This document shows positions 33,822-43,972 of a stretch of DNA of 64,000 nucleotides, piece by piece. The stretch lies in NCBI RefSeq assembly GCF_018918145.1, contig NZ_JAHLPX010000007.1:186001-250000 (forward strand). Reading direction: 5' to 3'. A model generated the notes under the pieces. The model had not been told where the DNA came from. It ran no database searches and was given only the letters and a program-made list of their open reading frames with translations. Position numbers and translations under genes: made by a program. The DNA comes from Anaerotignum sp. MSJ-24. GTDB taxonomy: Bacteria > Bacillota > Clostridia > Lachnospirales > Anaerotignaceae. Numbering within the stretch: the stretch's first letter is position 1; each line of letters opens with the position of its first letter.

Positions 33822-34790
33822 ATGAAATATAAAATAGCATCATTTTTGGCTGCATTTATGCTTTTGTCATCATTTACGACAAATGCGTTTGCGGCTGATG
33901 TTCTTATAGACAGCAGAAATGTTGAGGCTGACAATATACTTATAACAGAGGCAGAGGAAGGTATGTTCAAAAAGAACAGCCATCTTATACTTTCGGTTGA
34001 CAGAATAGAGCTTGAAGGCGATATTAAGCTCAATGTAATACAGGGAGATATTGAGGCAGAGGCGGAAATAACAAACAAAGCCGGACTTAAGAGAGCTACC
34101 GATGTATCCGATGAGGATTTAAAGAAATATTCTGACAAATGCTCATATATAGTCATAACAATAATTGATGAATCAACAGAGCCGTCGGTTATGGAGATAA
34201 GCGGTCTTAAAATGTATCTCAACAGAACACTTCCCAACGGAGAATATAAGCTTGAAAGCGTGTATACAGGCAACGGAGAAACCTTATGGCAGAATTCTTC
34301 CGATAATAAAGAAGATTATGACAAAAACGGTGTTTTCGAATATGAACCTGTAATTGTAAGCAATGATTATGTAAATGTTGTTACATCCGGAAGAGATAAC
34401 GACGATTCAACGGTTGTGAAGGAAATAAAAATCGGCGTAGGCGAAGAAAAAATTAAATCCGGTATGAATCTGATTGCTCTGGATGCACCGGCATATATAA
34501 ATGAAGAAGGATATACAATGCTCCCGTTAAGAGCGGTTTCCGAGGCTCTGGACGCAAATGTAAGCTGGAACGACGCAACAAAGAGCATAACGGTTATGCG
34601 TGGACAAAGAGTTGTTTCATTCAGCGTAGGCAGCAGAAATATGTACATCAACGGAACTGTTGTGCCTATGAATACAAGTGTGGAGATAAAAGACGGCAGA
34701 GCATTTATACCGGTCAGAGATATTGCAAATGCACTTTCAATTTCAAAAATTGATTGGAATGAGGAAACAAAAACAGTAACATTAAATTAA
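33822..34790 (+). CDS. Short secreted paralog of the C-terminal half of the surface proteins
   Basis: 322 residues from ATG 33822 (GAGGTGG upstream; an upstream ATG at 33723 lies before the terminator stem and is rejected). After a signal peptide ending NAFAAD the mature part begins with LIDSRNVEADNILITEAEEG, which aligns with residues about 440-460 of the large proteins, and continues to the same Cu_amine_oxidN1 pair (YTMLPLRAVSEALDANVSWN, RAFIPVRDIANALSI). It therefore lacks the whole N-terminal half. Stop to next start is 36 bases. Confidence 0.75.
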   Translation: MKYKIASFLAAFMLLSSFTTNAFAADVLIDSRNVEADNILITEAEEGMFKKNSHLILSVDRIELEGDIKLNVIQGDIEAEAEITNKAGLKRATDVSDEDLKKYSDKCSYIVITIIDESTEPSVMEISGLKMYLNRTLPNGEYKLESVYTGNGETLWQNSSDNKEDYDKNGVFEYEPVIVSNDYVNVVTSGRDNDDSTVVKEIKIGVGEEKIKSGMNLIALDAPAYINEEGYTMLPLRAVSEALDANVSWNDATKSITVMRGQRVVSFSVGSRNMYINGTVVPMNTSVEIKDGRAFIPVRDIANALSISKIDWNEETKTVTLN

Positions 34791-34826
34791 AATCGTATAG
34801 AAGGTATTAGTTTTGGGGGTGTATTT

Positions 34827-35759
34827 ATGAAGGCAAAACAGAAATTGATAACTGCGGCAATGGCGGCGGCAATGGTTACAATGCTTCCTTTTTCGGCTTT
34901 TGCGGCAGTAAAAATAGGTATTTACGGTGAATCGAGAATATACGGTGTCGATACCGTATTCAATAAATATATAACACTTAAATCAACGGGCTACGGCTTG
35001 GTAAGAAACCATGCTTCGCTTAAAATAACTCTTGTGAACGGAAAGTTTGCAAAGGACGATAAGGGCAACTATATGCCTGTTTATCTTACAGATTCAAAAA
35101 AGGAGCTTACAAGAGAAGAAATAGAGACAGGACTTGCGGACGGAAGCCTTAAGGGCATGGCATTTTTACCGACAGGGGATGATTATGTAAGAGTTGTTGT
35201 TCCGGAAAACATGATTGATAAATATGCCCAGATTATGTTCAGTGCAAGTGCCGCAGAGTACGGAAATGTAGGACTTACAATAAGCAACAACAGAGATATT
35301 GATTTTATTGTTGAGGAAAACACTGCATGGGATGATGCGGAAGATCCGGAAGAGGAAACTCCGGTGCATGAAAAGCATAAGGCAAAAATAACGATAGGCT
35401 CAAATGTTATCTATGCAGATGATAAGGAAATTAAGGCTGATGTTCCGGCATTTATAGGCTATGACGGATATGTAAAAATTCCGCTCAGAGCCGTATCGGA
35501 AATATTCGGTTCCGAAATTTACTGGAACGGAGCGGAAAAGACAATAACGATATATAACGGTGAGGATAAAACGGTTATGACCGTTAACGATAAGAGAATG
35601 TTTGTAAATGACTATGCCACACCTCTCAATTCCGCACCGGAAATAAGTGACGGCAGAACATTTATACCTATAAGAGATTTGGAAAAGATATTCGATATTG
35701 AAAATCTCGAATGGGATACCGCAACAAGAACAGCTACATTTGACTATTATTTGGATTAA
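34827..35759 (+). CDS. Short secreted paralog with N-terminal surface-protein segment and copper-amine-oxidase-type domain
   Basis: 310 residues: a signal peptide (ending FSAFAA), then a segment that resembles the first 150 residues of the large surface proteins (LVNGKFAKDDKGNYM; SAAEYGNVGLTISNN compared with ANEVGDVVATFTSN), a short acidic linker (DDAEDPEEETP), and the C-terminal domain (PLRAVSEIFGSEIYWNG, RTFIPIRDLEKIFDI). With the preceding gene it looks like two complementary partial versions of the big proteins. Probably co-transcribed with it. Confidence 0.72.
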   Translation: MKAKQKLITAAMAAAMVTMLPFSAFAAVKIGIYGESRIYGVDTVFNKYITLKSTGYGLVRNHASLKITLVNGKFAKDDKGNYMPVYLTDSKKELTREEIETGLADGSLKGMAFLPTGDDYVRVVVPENMIDKYAQIMFSASAAEYGNVGLTISNNRDIDFIVEENTAWDDAEDPEEETPVHEKHKAKITIGSNVIYADDKEIKADVPAFIGYDGYVKIPLRAVSEIFGSEIYWNGAEKTITIYNGEDKTVMTVNDKRMFVNDYATPLNSAPEISDGRTFIPIRDLEKIFDIENLEWDTATRTATFDYYLD

Positions 35760-35766
35760 GCATTCA

Positions 35767-35806
35767 AAACGGCTTTCAACTGATTTGGGTTGGAGCCGTT
35801 ATTTTT
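35767..35806 (+). terminator. Terminator after the surface-protein cluster
   Basis: AACGGCT (35768-35774) pairs with AGCCGTT (35794-35800), extended by A-T pairs, then ATTTTT. Confidence 0.78.
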
Positions 35807-35918
35807 AAAATTGACGGCTTAACGGATTTTCTATTGGAAAAAATACATATAATAAGGATATAATAACAGTCAAAAAGCTTTGGATTTGCTTAAAATTTTA
35901 TTAATATGTATTTTTTTA

Positions 35919-35947
35919 TTGATACTGCTTTATAAATCTGTTAAACT
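35919..35947 (+). promoter_or_regulatory. Candidate promoter of secA
   Basis: TTGATA (35919-35924), 17-base spacer, TAAACT (35942-35947). The 200-base gap is otherwise AT-rich, with a further weak TATAAT near 35860. Confidence 0.5.
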
Positions 35948-36009
35948 GTTTTAATGTGGATGGACTATGCAGATAAATCATAGTATAAATATAAAGAGGT
36001 GCACAATTA

Positions 36010-38586
36010 ATGGGTTTTCTTGAAAAGATATTTGGAAATTACAGTGAAAAAGAATTAAAAAAAATAAAACCGATAGTTGATAAAATCGAAAGCTATGACA
36101 GTGCTATGCAGGCTCTCACAGATGAAGAGCTCAAAGCTAAGACAAGCGAATTTAAAAGAAGATTTAAAGACGGAGAAACTCTTGACCAGCTTCTTCCCGA
36201 AGCCTTTGCGGCCGTAAGAGAGGCTGCTTGGCGAGTAAGAGGAATGAAGCCCTTCAGAGTTCAGCTTATCGGCGGTATCGTTCTTCATCAGGGACGTATT
36301 GCGGAAATGAAAACAGGTGAAGGTAAAACGCTTGTTGCCGTTATGCCTGCTTATCTTAATGCAATCGAAGGCGAAGGTGTTCATATCGTTACAGTAAACG
36401 ATTACCTTGCTCACCGTGACTCTGACTGGATGGGCGAGATATTCAGATTTATGGGACTTTCGGTAGGCTGTATATTAAACGGCCTTACAAGCGAGGAAAG
36501 ACAGGACGCTTATGACTGCGATATAACATATGCAACAAACAATGAGCTTGGTTTCGATTATCTTAGAGACAACATGGTTGTACGTAAGGAAAACCTCGTT
36601 CAGAGAGGTCTTCATTACGCAATCATCGACGAGGTTGACTCAATACTTATCGATGAGGCAAGAACACCGCTTATCATTTCCGGAAGTGGTTCAAAATCAA
36701 CACAGCTTTACGAAATTGCGGATAATTTCGTAAAACGACTTACAAAGGGACGTATTCTTAACGAAGAGGACGCTCTTAACCCTCTTATTAAGGAAGACTT
36801 ACAGGAGGAAGGAGATTTTGTAGTTGATGAAAAAGCAAAATCTGTTACACTCACACAGGAAGGCGTCGAGAAGGCAGAAAAATTCTTTAACGTCGAAAAC
36901 CTCTCTGACCCTGAAAATATTGAAATACTTCACCATATCAATAATGCTCTTAAAGCAAACTATAACATGTTTAAGGACCAGAACTACGTTGTACAGAATG
37001 ATGAAATCCTCATCGTCGACGAGTTCACGGGACGAATAATGCCCGGAAGAAGGTATTCGGACGGTCTTCATCAGGCAATCGAGGCTAAGGAACATGTTAA
37101 GGTTAAGAGAGAAAGCAAAACTCTTGCAACTATTACATTCCAGAACTTCTTCAATAAATATACAAAGAAATCCGGTATGACAGGTACAGCACAGACAGAA
37201 GAGGCTGAGTTCAGAAATATTTACAACATGGACGTTGTATGTATTCCTACAAATAAGCCTGTAATAAGAGTTGATAAAACAGACGTTGTTTACACAACAG
37301 AAGGCGGAAAATTCAGAGCCGTTGTAAATGAAATTAAAGAAGCACATGAAAAGGGACAACCTGTTCTTGTCGGTACAATCACAATCGAAAAGTCAGAGCT
37401 TTTAAGCGGTATGCTTAAGCGTGAAGGAATACCTCATCAGGTGCTCAATGCCAAATTCCATGAGAAAGAGGCTGAAATCGTTGCGCTTGCAGGTCAGAAG
37501 GACGCTGTTACAATCGCAACAAACATGGCAGGCCGTGGTACCGATATTCAGCTTGGCGAAGGTGTTAAGGAGCTCGGCGGTCTTAAGATAATCGGTACTG
37601 AAAGACATGAATCAAGACGTATTGATAACCAGCTTCGTGGTCGTGCCGGACGTCAGGGAGACCCCGGTGAATCACGTTTCTTCATTTCAATGGAGGACGA
37701 TCTTATGCGTCTTTTTGGTTCTGAAAAGACAAAAGAGGTTGTTGAAAAGATGGGTATCGGTGAGGACGAGCCTATCGAAGCAGGTATTCTTGCAAAGGCA
37801 ATCGAAAGCGCACAGAAAAAGGTTGAAGGAAACAACTTCTCAACTCGTAAGCACCTCCTTGAATATGATGAGGTTATGAACGAGCAGAGAGAAATTATAT
37901 ATCGTGAAAGAAGAAGAGTTCTTGACGGCGAAGATCTTCGTGACAATATCCAGAACATGATTGACCAGATTATCGACAGAATTGTTGATAAATATATTCC
38001 GGACGAAACTCCTGCAAAGGATTGGGATATGGTAGGCTTTAACGAAGGAATACACGAAATTATTCCGGTTAAGGGCAACTTCCTTATTCCAGAGGATAAG
38101 AAGGACAAGGTTACAAAGGACAGCTTCAAGGGCGATATGAAAAAGCTTGCTCACAGACTTTATGAGCTTAAGGAGAAAGAAATCAACGACAGCGAAAAAA
38201 TGCGTGAGCTTGAACGTGTAGTTCTTCTTAAGGTTATCGACCAGCACTGGATGGATCATATCGACAATATGGACCAGATGCGTCAGGGTATCGGTCTTCA
38301 GTCACTTGCACAGAAGGATCCGCTTATCGAATATAAATATGCAAGCTACGATATGTTTGAGGAAATGAGCAACGGCATTCAGGACGATACAGTAAAGACT
38401 CTTTACAGAGTAAGAGTTGTTACAGAACCTAAGCGTGAAGAGGTTGCACAGCCTATGTTCACAAATAAGGACGATACAGACACAAAGAAACCCGTACAGA
38501 GAAAGAACGAAAAGGTAGGCAGAAACGATCCCTGCCCTTGCGGAAGCGGAAAGAAATATAAAAACTGCTGCGGCAGAAATGCGTGA
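36010..38586 (+). CDS. secA: Preprotein translocase ATPase SecA
   Basis: 858 residues with all SecA landmarks: the N-terminal [21 protein letters not shown] Walker A, the Walker [16 protein letters not shown], the preprotein cross-linking domain, [14 protein letters not shown], and the C-terminal zinc-binding tail [20 protein letters not shown]. SecA drives secreted proteins, such as the surface proteins next to it, through SecYEG. Followed by prfB 27 bases later, a very common gene order. GAGGTG precedes ATG 36010. Confidence 0.97.
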   Translation: MGFLEKIFGNYSEKELKKIKPIVDKIESYDSAMQALTDEELKAKTSEFKRRFKDGETLDQLLPEAFAAVREAAWRVRGMKPFRVQLIGGIVLHQGRIAEMKTGEGKTLVAVMPAYLNAIEGEGVHIVTVNDYLAHRDSDWMGEIFRFMGLSVGCILNGLTSEERQDAYDCDITYATNNELGFDYLRDNMVVRKENLVQRGLHYAIIDEVDSILIDEARTPLIISGSGSKSTQLYEIADNFVKRLTKGRILNEEDALNPLIKEDLQEEGDFVVDEKAKSVTLTQEGVEKAEKFFNVENLSDPENIEILHHINNALKANYNMFKDQNYVVQNDEILIVDEFTGRIMPGRRYSDGLHQAIEAKEHVKVKRESKTLATITFQNFFNKYTKKSGMTGTAQTEEAEFRNIYNMDVVCIPTNKPVIRVDKTDVVYTTEGGKFRAVVNEIKEAHEKGQPVLVGTITIEKSELLSGMLKREGIPHQVLNAKFHEKEAEIVALAGQKDAVTIATNMAGRGTDIQLGEGVKELGGLKIIGTERHESRRIDNQLRGRAGRQGDPGESRFFISMEDDLMRLFGSEKTKEVVEKMGIGEDEPIEAGILAKAIESAQKKVEGNNFSTRKHLLEYDEVMNEQREIIYRERRRVLDGEDLRDNIQNMIDQIIDRIVDKYIPDETPAKDWDMVGFNEGIHEIIPVKGNFLIPEDKKDKVTKDSFKGDMKKLAHRLYELKEKEINDSEKMRELERVVLLKVIDQHWMDHIDNMDQMRQGIGLQSLAQKDPLIEYKYASYDMFEEMSNGIQDDTVKTLYRVRVVTEPKREEVAQPMFTNKDDTDTKKPVQRKNEKVGRNDPCPCGSGKKYKNCCGRNA

Positions 38587-38613
38587 TTAACAGACTAAGA
38601 GGAGAAAGGATTT

Positions 38614-39717
38614 ATGTTTGAACTTGATCAGATAGGCAACGAATTGTCGCCTTATGAGGATAAGCTTAAGGATATGGGAAAGCTTCTCGGCATTGAGGAA
38701 GCTAAGGAAAAAATTGCCGAGCTTGAAGAAATATCGGCAGACCCGGATTTCTGGAGCGATATGACAAAGAGCCAGAAAACAATGCAGACAATAAAGGGAC
38801 TTAAGGACAAAGTACAGGGCTACGAAAGCCTTATGTCCAAATACGAGGATATTTATACTCTTATCGAAATGGGTAAAGAGGAAGAGGATGCAGAGCTTCT
38901 CCAGGAAGTAAAGGACGAGGCTGAGGATTTCAAGGCAAATTACGAAAAACTCAGAATATCCACACTTCTTGACGGTGAATATGACAGACTTAACGCCATT
39001 GTTACACTTCATGCAGGTGAAGGTGGAACAGAGGCTTGCGACTGGGTAAGTATGCTTTTCAGAATGTATACAAGATGGGCAGCGAAAAAAGGCTTTACTG
39101 TTGAAACGCTTGACTATCTTGAAGGTGAAGAAGCAGGTATCAAGTCCGTAACTATACAGGTTACAGGTGAGAATGCTTATGGCTATCTTAAATGCGAAAA
39201 GGGCGTTCACAGACTTGTACGTATTTCACCCTTTGATTCATCCGGAAGAAGACATACATCATTTGCAAGCTGCGATGTAATGCCGGAAATAGATGACGAT
39301 ATTGAAATCGAAGTTAAGCCCGATGATATTCGTGTGGACACATATCGTTCAAGCGGTGCCGGCGGACAGCATGTCAACAAGACTTCATCGGCTATCCGTA
39401 TCACACATTATCCTACAGGTATCGTTGTACAGTGCCAGAACGAACGAAGCCAGTTCAGCAATAAGGATACAGCTATGAAAATGCTTAAATCAAAGCTCTT
39501 AGAGCTCAAGATTGAAGAAAATATGAAGAAGCTTGCCGAAATCCGTGGTGATGTTAAAGAAAACACATGGGGTAGCCAGATTCGTTCATATGTATTCATG
39601 CCTTATAACCTTGTTAAGGACGTAAGAACAGGTGAAGAAACCGCAAATATTTCCGCTGTTATGGACGGAGATATTGACAGATTTATCAATGCTTATTTAA
39701 GCTGGATACACAATTAA
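38614..39717 (+). CDS. prfB: Peptide chain release factor 2
   Basis: 367 residues. The stop-codon-reading loop is SPFD (the SPF tripeptide of RF2, for UGA and UAA), and the catalytic GGQ is in GAGGQHVNK. The gene is read in one frame from ATG 38614; there is no internal in-frame TGA and no programmed +1 frameshift site near codon 25, unlike many prfB genes. AGGAGAAAGG precedes the start. It shares the transcript with secA. Confidence 0.95.
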   Translation: MFELDQIGNELSPYEDKLKDMGKLLGIEEAKEKIAELEEISADPDFWSDMTKSQKTMQTIKGLKDKVQGYESLMSKYEDIYTLIEMGKEEEDAELLQEVKDEAEDFKANYEKLRISTLLDGEYDRLNAIVTLHAGEGGTEACDWVSMLFRMYTRWAAKKGFTVETLDYLEGEEAGIKSVTIQVTGENAYGYLKCEKGVHRLVRISPFDSSGRRHTSFASCDVMPEIDDDIEIEVKPDDIRVDTYRSSGAGGQHVNKTSSAIRITHYPTGIVVQCQNERSQFSNKDTAMKMLKSKLLELKIEENMKKLAEIRGDVKENTWGSQIRSYVFMPYNLVKDVRTGEETANISAVMDGDIDRFINAYLSWIHN

Positions 39718-39725
39718 TGTCATGT

Positions 39726-39780
39726 AACCCTTTGAAAATGGAAAGCAGATATACGCTTGACAATCTCAAAGGGTTTTTGT
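39726..39780 (+). terminator. Terminator of secA-prfB
   Basis: AACCCTTTGA (39726-39735) pairs with TCAAAGGGTT (39766-39775), then TTT; the loop is about 30 bases. Confidence 0.72.
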
Positions 39781-39811
39781 GTGATACAGTATTTGCTGTG
39801 AGGTGCGGAAA

Positions 39812-40774
39812 ATGAAACAGATAGAAATTTCTGATAACGACAGCGGTCAGAGATTGGACAAATATCTTTTGAAATATTTTAATAAAGCCACAAAAAGCTT
39901 TATTTATAAAATGTTGCGTAAAAAAAGAATAAAGCTCAACGGCGGCAAGGCTGAAGGCAACGAAATGCTTTCCGATGGCGATACAATACAGATGTACCTT
40001 TCGGAGGAAACAATGGAGTCCTTTATGGAGGAAAAAACCGTTTCCGATGTAAAAAGAACATTTGATATAGTCTATGAAGACGAAAATATACTTGTTGTTA
40101 ATAAACCGGCAGGTCTGCTTTCCCATGCGGAAAAAAAGGATGACAGCAACACGCTGATTGACCAGATATTGAGTTATCTCAATGAAAAGGGTGAGTATGT
40201 TCCGCAGAAGGACAGCACCTTTACTCCGGCACTCTGCAACAGACTGGACAGAAACACAAGCGGAATTGTCATTGCAGGAAAAAATTCCGATGCGGTAAGA
40301 CAGCTTAATGCGGCAATAAAGGATAAAAAAATCCAAAAGTACTATAAAACGCTTGTGTGCGGAAAGGTGACGGAAGGAAAAAGGCTTGAAAGCTTTTATG
40401 AAAAAGACGGAAATAAAAATAAAGCATATGTTTCCGATAAAAACGGTGGTAAGAAAATAATAACGGTTTTTAAACCGCTTAAACATACAGATAAATATTC
40501 ATTGCTTGAAATAGAGCTTATTACGGGAAAATCGCATCAGATAAGACTTCATCTTAAAAGCGAAGGCATACCGATAATAGGTGATATAAAATACGGCAAT
40601 GCGGCAGAAAACAGGGCTTTTGAAAAAATCGGAGTTAAAAGACAACTCCTTCATGCTTACAAAACGGTTATAAACGGAATGAACGGAAAGCTGGAATATC
40701 TGAACGGAAAAGAAATTTTTGCGGATATTCCGGAGGATTTCAAACGTGCCGAAAAGAAAATATTTGGAATTTAA
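39812..40774 (+). CDS. RluA-family 23S rRNA pseudouridine synthase with S4 domain
   Basis: 320 residues: an N-terminal S4 RNA-binding domain (QRLDKYLLKYFNKATKSFIY) and the synthase domain, with catalytic Asp in CNRLDRNTSGIVIAGK and the late GKSHQIRLHL motif. This architecture is that of RluC/RluD, which modify the 23S rRNA; the exact uridines cannot be assigned. ATG 39812 is preferred over GTG 39803 because GAGGTG at 39800 is properly spaced from it. Confidence 0.87.
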   Translation: MKQIEISDNDSGQRLDKYLLKYFNKATKSFIYKMLRKKRIKLNGGKAEGNEMLSDGDTIQMYLSEETMESFMEEKTVSDVKRTFDIVYEDENILVVNKPAGLLSHAEKKDDSNTLIDQILSYLNEKGEYVPQKDSTFTPALCNRLDRNTSGIVIAGKNSDAVRQLNAAIKDKKIQKYYKTLVCGKVTEGKRLESFYEKDGNKNKAYVSDKNGGKKIITVFKPLKHTDKYSLLEIELITGKSHQIRLHLKSEGIPIIGDIKYGNAAENRAFEKIGVKRQLLHAYKTVINGMNGKLEYLNGKEIFADIPEDFKRAEKKIFGI

Positions 40775-40785
40775 GATATACATAT

Positions 40786-40814
40786 TTGTAAAAATAATTG
40801 ATGTTTAGTATAAT
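40786..40814 (+). promoter_or_regulatory. Promoter of walR-walK
   Basis: TTGTAA (40786-40791), 17-base spacer, TATAAT (40809-40814). Confidence 0.7.
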
Positions 40815-40844
40815 ATTTATAAAAATATGATATGGAGGATTACT

Positions 40845-41540
40845 ATGGGACAGACAGTTCTTGTTGTTGATGATGAACAGAATATCGTTAATATAATTGC
40901 CTTCAATCTCAAAAAGGAAGGCTATGAGGTTCTGACTGCCGGTGACGGAGAGGAAGCTGTGGAAATAGTGGAAAAACATCAGCCGGATCTCATTCTTCTC
41001 GACATAATGATGCCCAAAATGGACGGATATGAGGCTTGCAGAAAGATAAGAGAAAAATACAATATACCTATAATAATGCTTACAGCAAGAGCAGAAGAGC
41101 TTGACAAGGTGCTCGGCCTTGAAATGGGTGCGGACGATTATGTTACAAAGCCCTTCGGAACAAGAGAGCTTATTGCAAGAGTTAAAGCCAACTTAAGACG
41201 CTCGGTTGTTAAAAATGAGCCTGCTGTCGAAAAGGGCAATGTACTTAAGTTCGGAAAGCTTGAAATTGATCTGGACAAATTTGAGGCAAGAAAAGACGGA
41301 AAGGTTCTTGAGCTTACATACAGGGAGTTTGAGCTGCTTAAATTCCTTGCTCAGAATTTAAGACAGGTATTTTCAAGAGAAACGCTTCTCGAAAAGGTAT
41401 GGGGCTATGAATATTACGGTGATGTACGTACCGTTGACGTTACAGTAAGAAGATTAAGAGAAAAAATAGAGGACAATCCGGGAAAGCCGGAGTACATAAT
41501 AACTAAAAGAGGCGTAGGCTACAGCTTCGGGGTAAACTAA
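40845..41540 (+). CDS. walR: WalR-type response regulator (OmpR/PhoB family)
   Basis: 231 residues: a receiver with phospho-acceptor Asp53 in [14 protein letters not shown] and Lys in TKPFGTREL, and an OmpR-type winged helix ending [20 protein letters not shown] and GVGYSFG. It heads the order walR-walK-(small secreted protein)-yycH-yycI, the accessory genes naming it WalR rather than PhoP. WalR controls cell-wall hydrolase and surface genes. ATG 40845 follows GGAGG; an in-frame ATG at 40827 lies before that site. Confidence 0.88.
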   Translation: MGQTVLVVDDEQNIVNIIAFNLKKEGYEVLTAGDGEEAVEIVEKHQPDLILLDIMMPKMDGYEACRKIREKYNIPIIMLTARAEELDKVLGLEMGADDYVTKPFGTRELIARVKANLRRSVVKNEPAVEKGNVLKFGKLEIDLDKFEARKDGKVLELTYREFELLKFLAQNLRQVFSRETLLEKVWGYEYYGDVRTVDVTVRRLREKIEDNPGKPEYIITKRGVGYSFGVN

Positions 41541-41550
41541 AGGTGATTTA

Positions 41551-43347
41551 ATGAAAAGCATAAAATGGCGATTGATTGTGATGTATCTCGGCCTTGTATT
41601 CATAGTTATGATAGTCACAGGCTCATACATGCTTATCACAATGCAGAAAACAGAAATCGGTAAAGCTAAAAACCAGTTGCAGCTCTATGCGGAAAAGGTA
41701 TGCGAGCAGGTTGTTGAAAGCTATGACGAGGCCGATTACCAGACAGGGCTGGAGCAGTTTACACGAAGCAACTCCTCCGGAAGTCAGATTCAGGGAAACA
41801 TAATAAACAGCTACGGAGAAACGGTTGCGTCAACAACGGTTTCACAGCCGCCATTTCCCGATTACAAAAATTCGGTTGTGCTTATGGCTATTTCGGGAAG
41901 TGAAGGCTTTGACGATTCCAGAACGGATACCGAAAGCAATTCCACATGGATATGCTATGCTACTCCGGCCATGACAATAAACGGAAATGTGAAATATGTT
42001 GTTTATGCACAGATGAATGCGTCATCAATGCAGGAAAGCCTTGCACAGACGACAAGAACCATTGTTATTGCCATACTTCTTGCACTTGTGCTTGCAATTA
42101 TAATGGCATATGTTTTTGCAAGAACCATCACGGGACCTATACATGAGCTTACCATGAAGGCAAAGGAATTTGCCGGCGGTGATTTGAAGCAGAGAGCAGA
42201 TGTATTTTCCGATGATGAAATCGGTCAGCTTGCCGAAAACTTTAACTATATGGCATCGGAGCTTAATAAAACCGTAAGCGAAACCTTCCGAGAGAACAAT
42301 AAGCTTGAGGCAATTCTTCATAACATGACCGACGGCGTTATTTCCTTTGATAAAAGCGGAAACATAAGCCATGCCAATACGGTTGCTACGGAAATGCTTG
42401 AAGTGGACGATTTGGATTTTGATATTGACGGCTTTATCGAAAGAACGGGAATTGAGCTTGAGGACGGCTCAAATGATGTGCTTAACCATATTTCACAGAG
42501 CCAGTATACATTCCCGGTAGGAAACAAGTTCATAAATGCCAGCTTTTCTCCTTATTTCAATGAAACGGAGGAAATAGAAGGTATAGTTGTTGTTCTTCAG
42601 GACATAACAAAGCAGAAAAAGCTTGATGATATGCGTAAGGAATTTGTTGCCAATGTTTCTCATGAAATGCGTACACCGCTTACGACGATAAAGAGTTATA
42701 CAGAAACTCTTATGTACGGAGCTCTTGAAGAAAAGGACGTTGCAATGGATTTCCTTAACATAATAAATACGGAAACAGACAGAATGTCCTTCCTTGTAAG
42801 AGACCTGCTCCAGCTTTCGAGATTTGATAACAGACAGGTACAGTTCTCATATAAGAAGGTATTTATAAATGAGTTTATAAGCGAAAACGTCCGTCAGAAT
42901 AAAATCCATGCGGAAAACAAGCATCAGAATTTGATACTTGAGCTTTATCCGGACGACAATGCTTATGTTGTTGCCGATCGTGACAGAGTTAATCAGGTTA
43001 TAAACAATATAACGACAAATGCGATTAAGTACAGTCCGGAAGGTGCAACGATAAGGATATTTGTTACAGAGGACAGCAAATATTACAAAATATCCGTTGC
43101 CGATACAGGCATGGGAATTTCAAAAGAGGATCTTCCGAGAATATTCGAAAGATTTTATCGTGTAGACAAAGCAAGAAGCCGTGCTATGGGCGGAACCGGA
43201 CTCGGTCTTGCAATTGCTAAGGAGATAATGGAAGGCCATGGCGGAAAGCTTACGGCAGAAAGCGAATACGGAAAAGGAACCACAATGACAATGTGGTTTT
43301 TAAAGGGACAAGAAAACAAGCTGTCCGATGAGGATGAATTTGAATAA
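41551..43347 (+). CDS. walK: WalK-type sensor histidine kinase
   Basis: 598 residues: two membrane helices (about 8-30 and 168-190) flanking an extracellular sensor domain, HAMP, PAS (about 245-350), HisKA with His371 in NVSHEMRTPL, and HATPase with INNITTNAIKYSPEG and GMGISKEDLPRIFERFYRVD. The membrane-HAMP-PAS-kinase layout is that of WalK, which monitors lipid II or wall turnover and phosphorylates WalR. It begins 11 bases after walR. Confidence 0.88.
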   Translation: MKSIKWRLIVMYLGLVFIVMIVTGSYMLITMQKTEIGKAKNQLQLYAEKVCEQVVESYDEADYQTGLEQFTRSNSSGSQIQGNIINSYGETVASTTVSQPPFPDYKNSVVLMAISGSEGFDDSRTDTESNSTWICYATPAMTINGNVKYVVYAQMNASSMQESLAQTTRTIVIAILLALVLAIIMAYVFARTITGPIHELTMKAKEFAGGDLKQRADVFSDDEIGQLAENFNYMASELNKTVSETFRENNKLEAILHNMTDGVISFDKSGNISHANTVATEMLEVDDLDFDIDGFIERTGIELEDGSNDVLNHISQSQYTFPVGNKFINASFSPYFNETEEIEGIVVVLQDITKQKKLDDMRKEFVANVSHEMRTPLTTIKSYTETLMYGALEEKDVAMDFLNIINTETDRMSFLVRDLLQLSRFDNRQVQFSYKKVFINEFISENVRQNKIHAENKHQNLILELYPDDNAYVVADRDRVNQVINNITTNAIKYSPEGATIRIFVTEDSKYYKISVADTGMGISKEDLPRIFERFYRVDKARSRAMGGTGLGLAIAKEIMEGHGGKLTAESEYGKGTTMTMWFLKGQENKLSDEDEFE

Positions 43348-43360
43348 TAATGGATTAAAC

Positions 43361-43415
43361 TGTAATTTAACAGTAATCTGAGTGTAATATGATTGTAACA
43401 TTGGGCGTGTATAAT
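43361..43415 (+). promoter_or_regulatory. WalR-type operator array and promoter of a small secreted protein gene
   Basis: Four half-sites recur every 11 bases: TGTAAT (43361), AGTAAT (43372, one mismatch), TGTAAT (43383) and TGTAAC (43394). The last two form a perfect TGTWAH-N5-TGTWAH site. TATAAT follows at 43410-43415 and no -35 box is present; the site takes its place, as expected for an activated promoter. A Pho-type box (11-base repeats) is a possible alternative. Confidence 0.68.
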
Positions 43416-43490
43416 AACACTTATAGTAAAATGATTGCAATATATTACACGACGGATCTCCGTCATGTAATGGCAAAGGAGGTTCGTTGT

Positions 43491-43928
43491 ATGAAAAAAA
43501 TAAAATTAATAGCAGTACTCACAGTTATAATAAGTATGCTTTTCTCTGTGAATGCATTTGCGGCAGTATATAACGGCGAACCTGATGTAATAACAATTAC
43601 CGGCGGCATAGATATGAGCCGTGAATATGAATCTACATTCAATGAATCACGCAGAATAACAGGAACCGCACAGAGCGGAACCAAGATAATGATTATGTTA
43701 TGTGAAGAGAACGAGGAAAACGTACTTACTCCGGTGAAGACTTATGAAACGACGGTCGGAGTAAGCGGATATTTTTCTAAAAACATAAGCCTTGATATAG
43801 GCGAAAACATAATTGTTGTCCAGACAGCAGACGGCAGAGCATCCGTATCTGCGGTTATCAAGAGAAAAAGCACCGATATAAAGGATAGGCTCGAAAAGGG
43901 CGTTTATATGCCCGGAGCAAGAATTTGA
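43491..43928 (+). CDS. Small secreted protein in the wal locus
   Basis: 146 residues from ATG 43491, preceded by AAAGGAGG at 8 bases. It has a signal peptide (KKIKLIAVLTVIISMLFSVN, cleavage after AFA), then a beta-rich domain of about 110 residues (VITITGGIDMSREYESTFNE; SGTKIMIMLCEENEENVLTP; SLDIGENIIVVQTADG) resembling an Ig-like or bacterial surface fold. I do not recognise a named family. It stands between walK and yycH, where B. subtilis has none, and is under a WalR-type operator array, so a role in wall or signal sensing is plausible. Confidence 0.7.
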   Translation: MKKIKLIAVLTVIISMLFSVNAFAAVYNGEPDVITITGGIDMSREYESTFNESRRITGTAQSGTKIMIMLCEENEENVLTPVKTYETTVGVSGYFSKNISLDIGENIIVVQTADGRASVSAVIKRKSTDIKDRLEKGVYMPGARI

Positions 43929-43972
43929 TTATCGGTAATCCGTAAACTGAATTTATAATTAGCGGTGATAAT

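Noticed and set aside
38614-38700. Programmed +1 frameshift in prfB
   Set aside because: The first 35 codons are open in one frame with no in-frame TGA.
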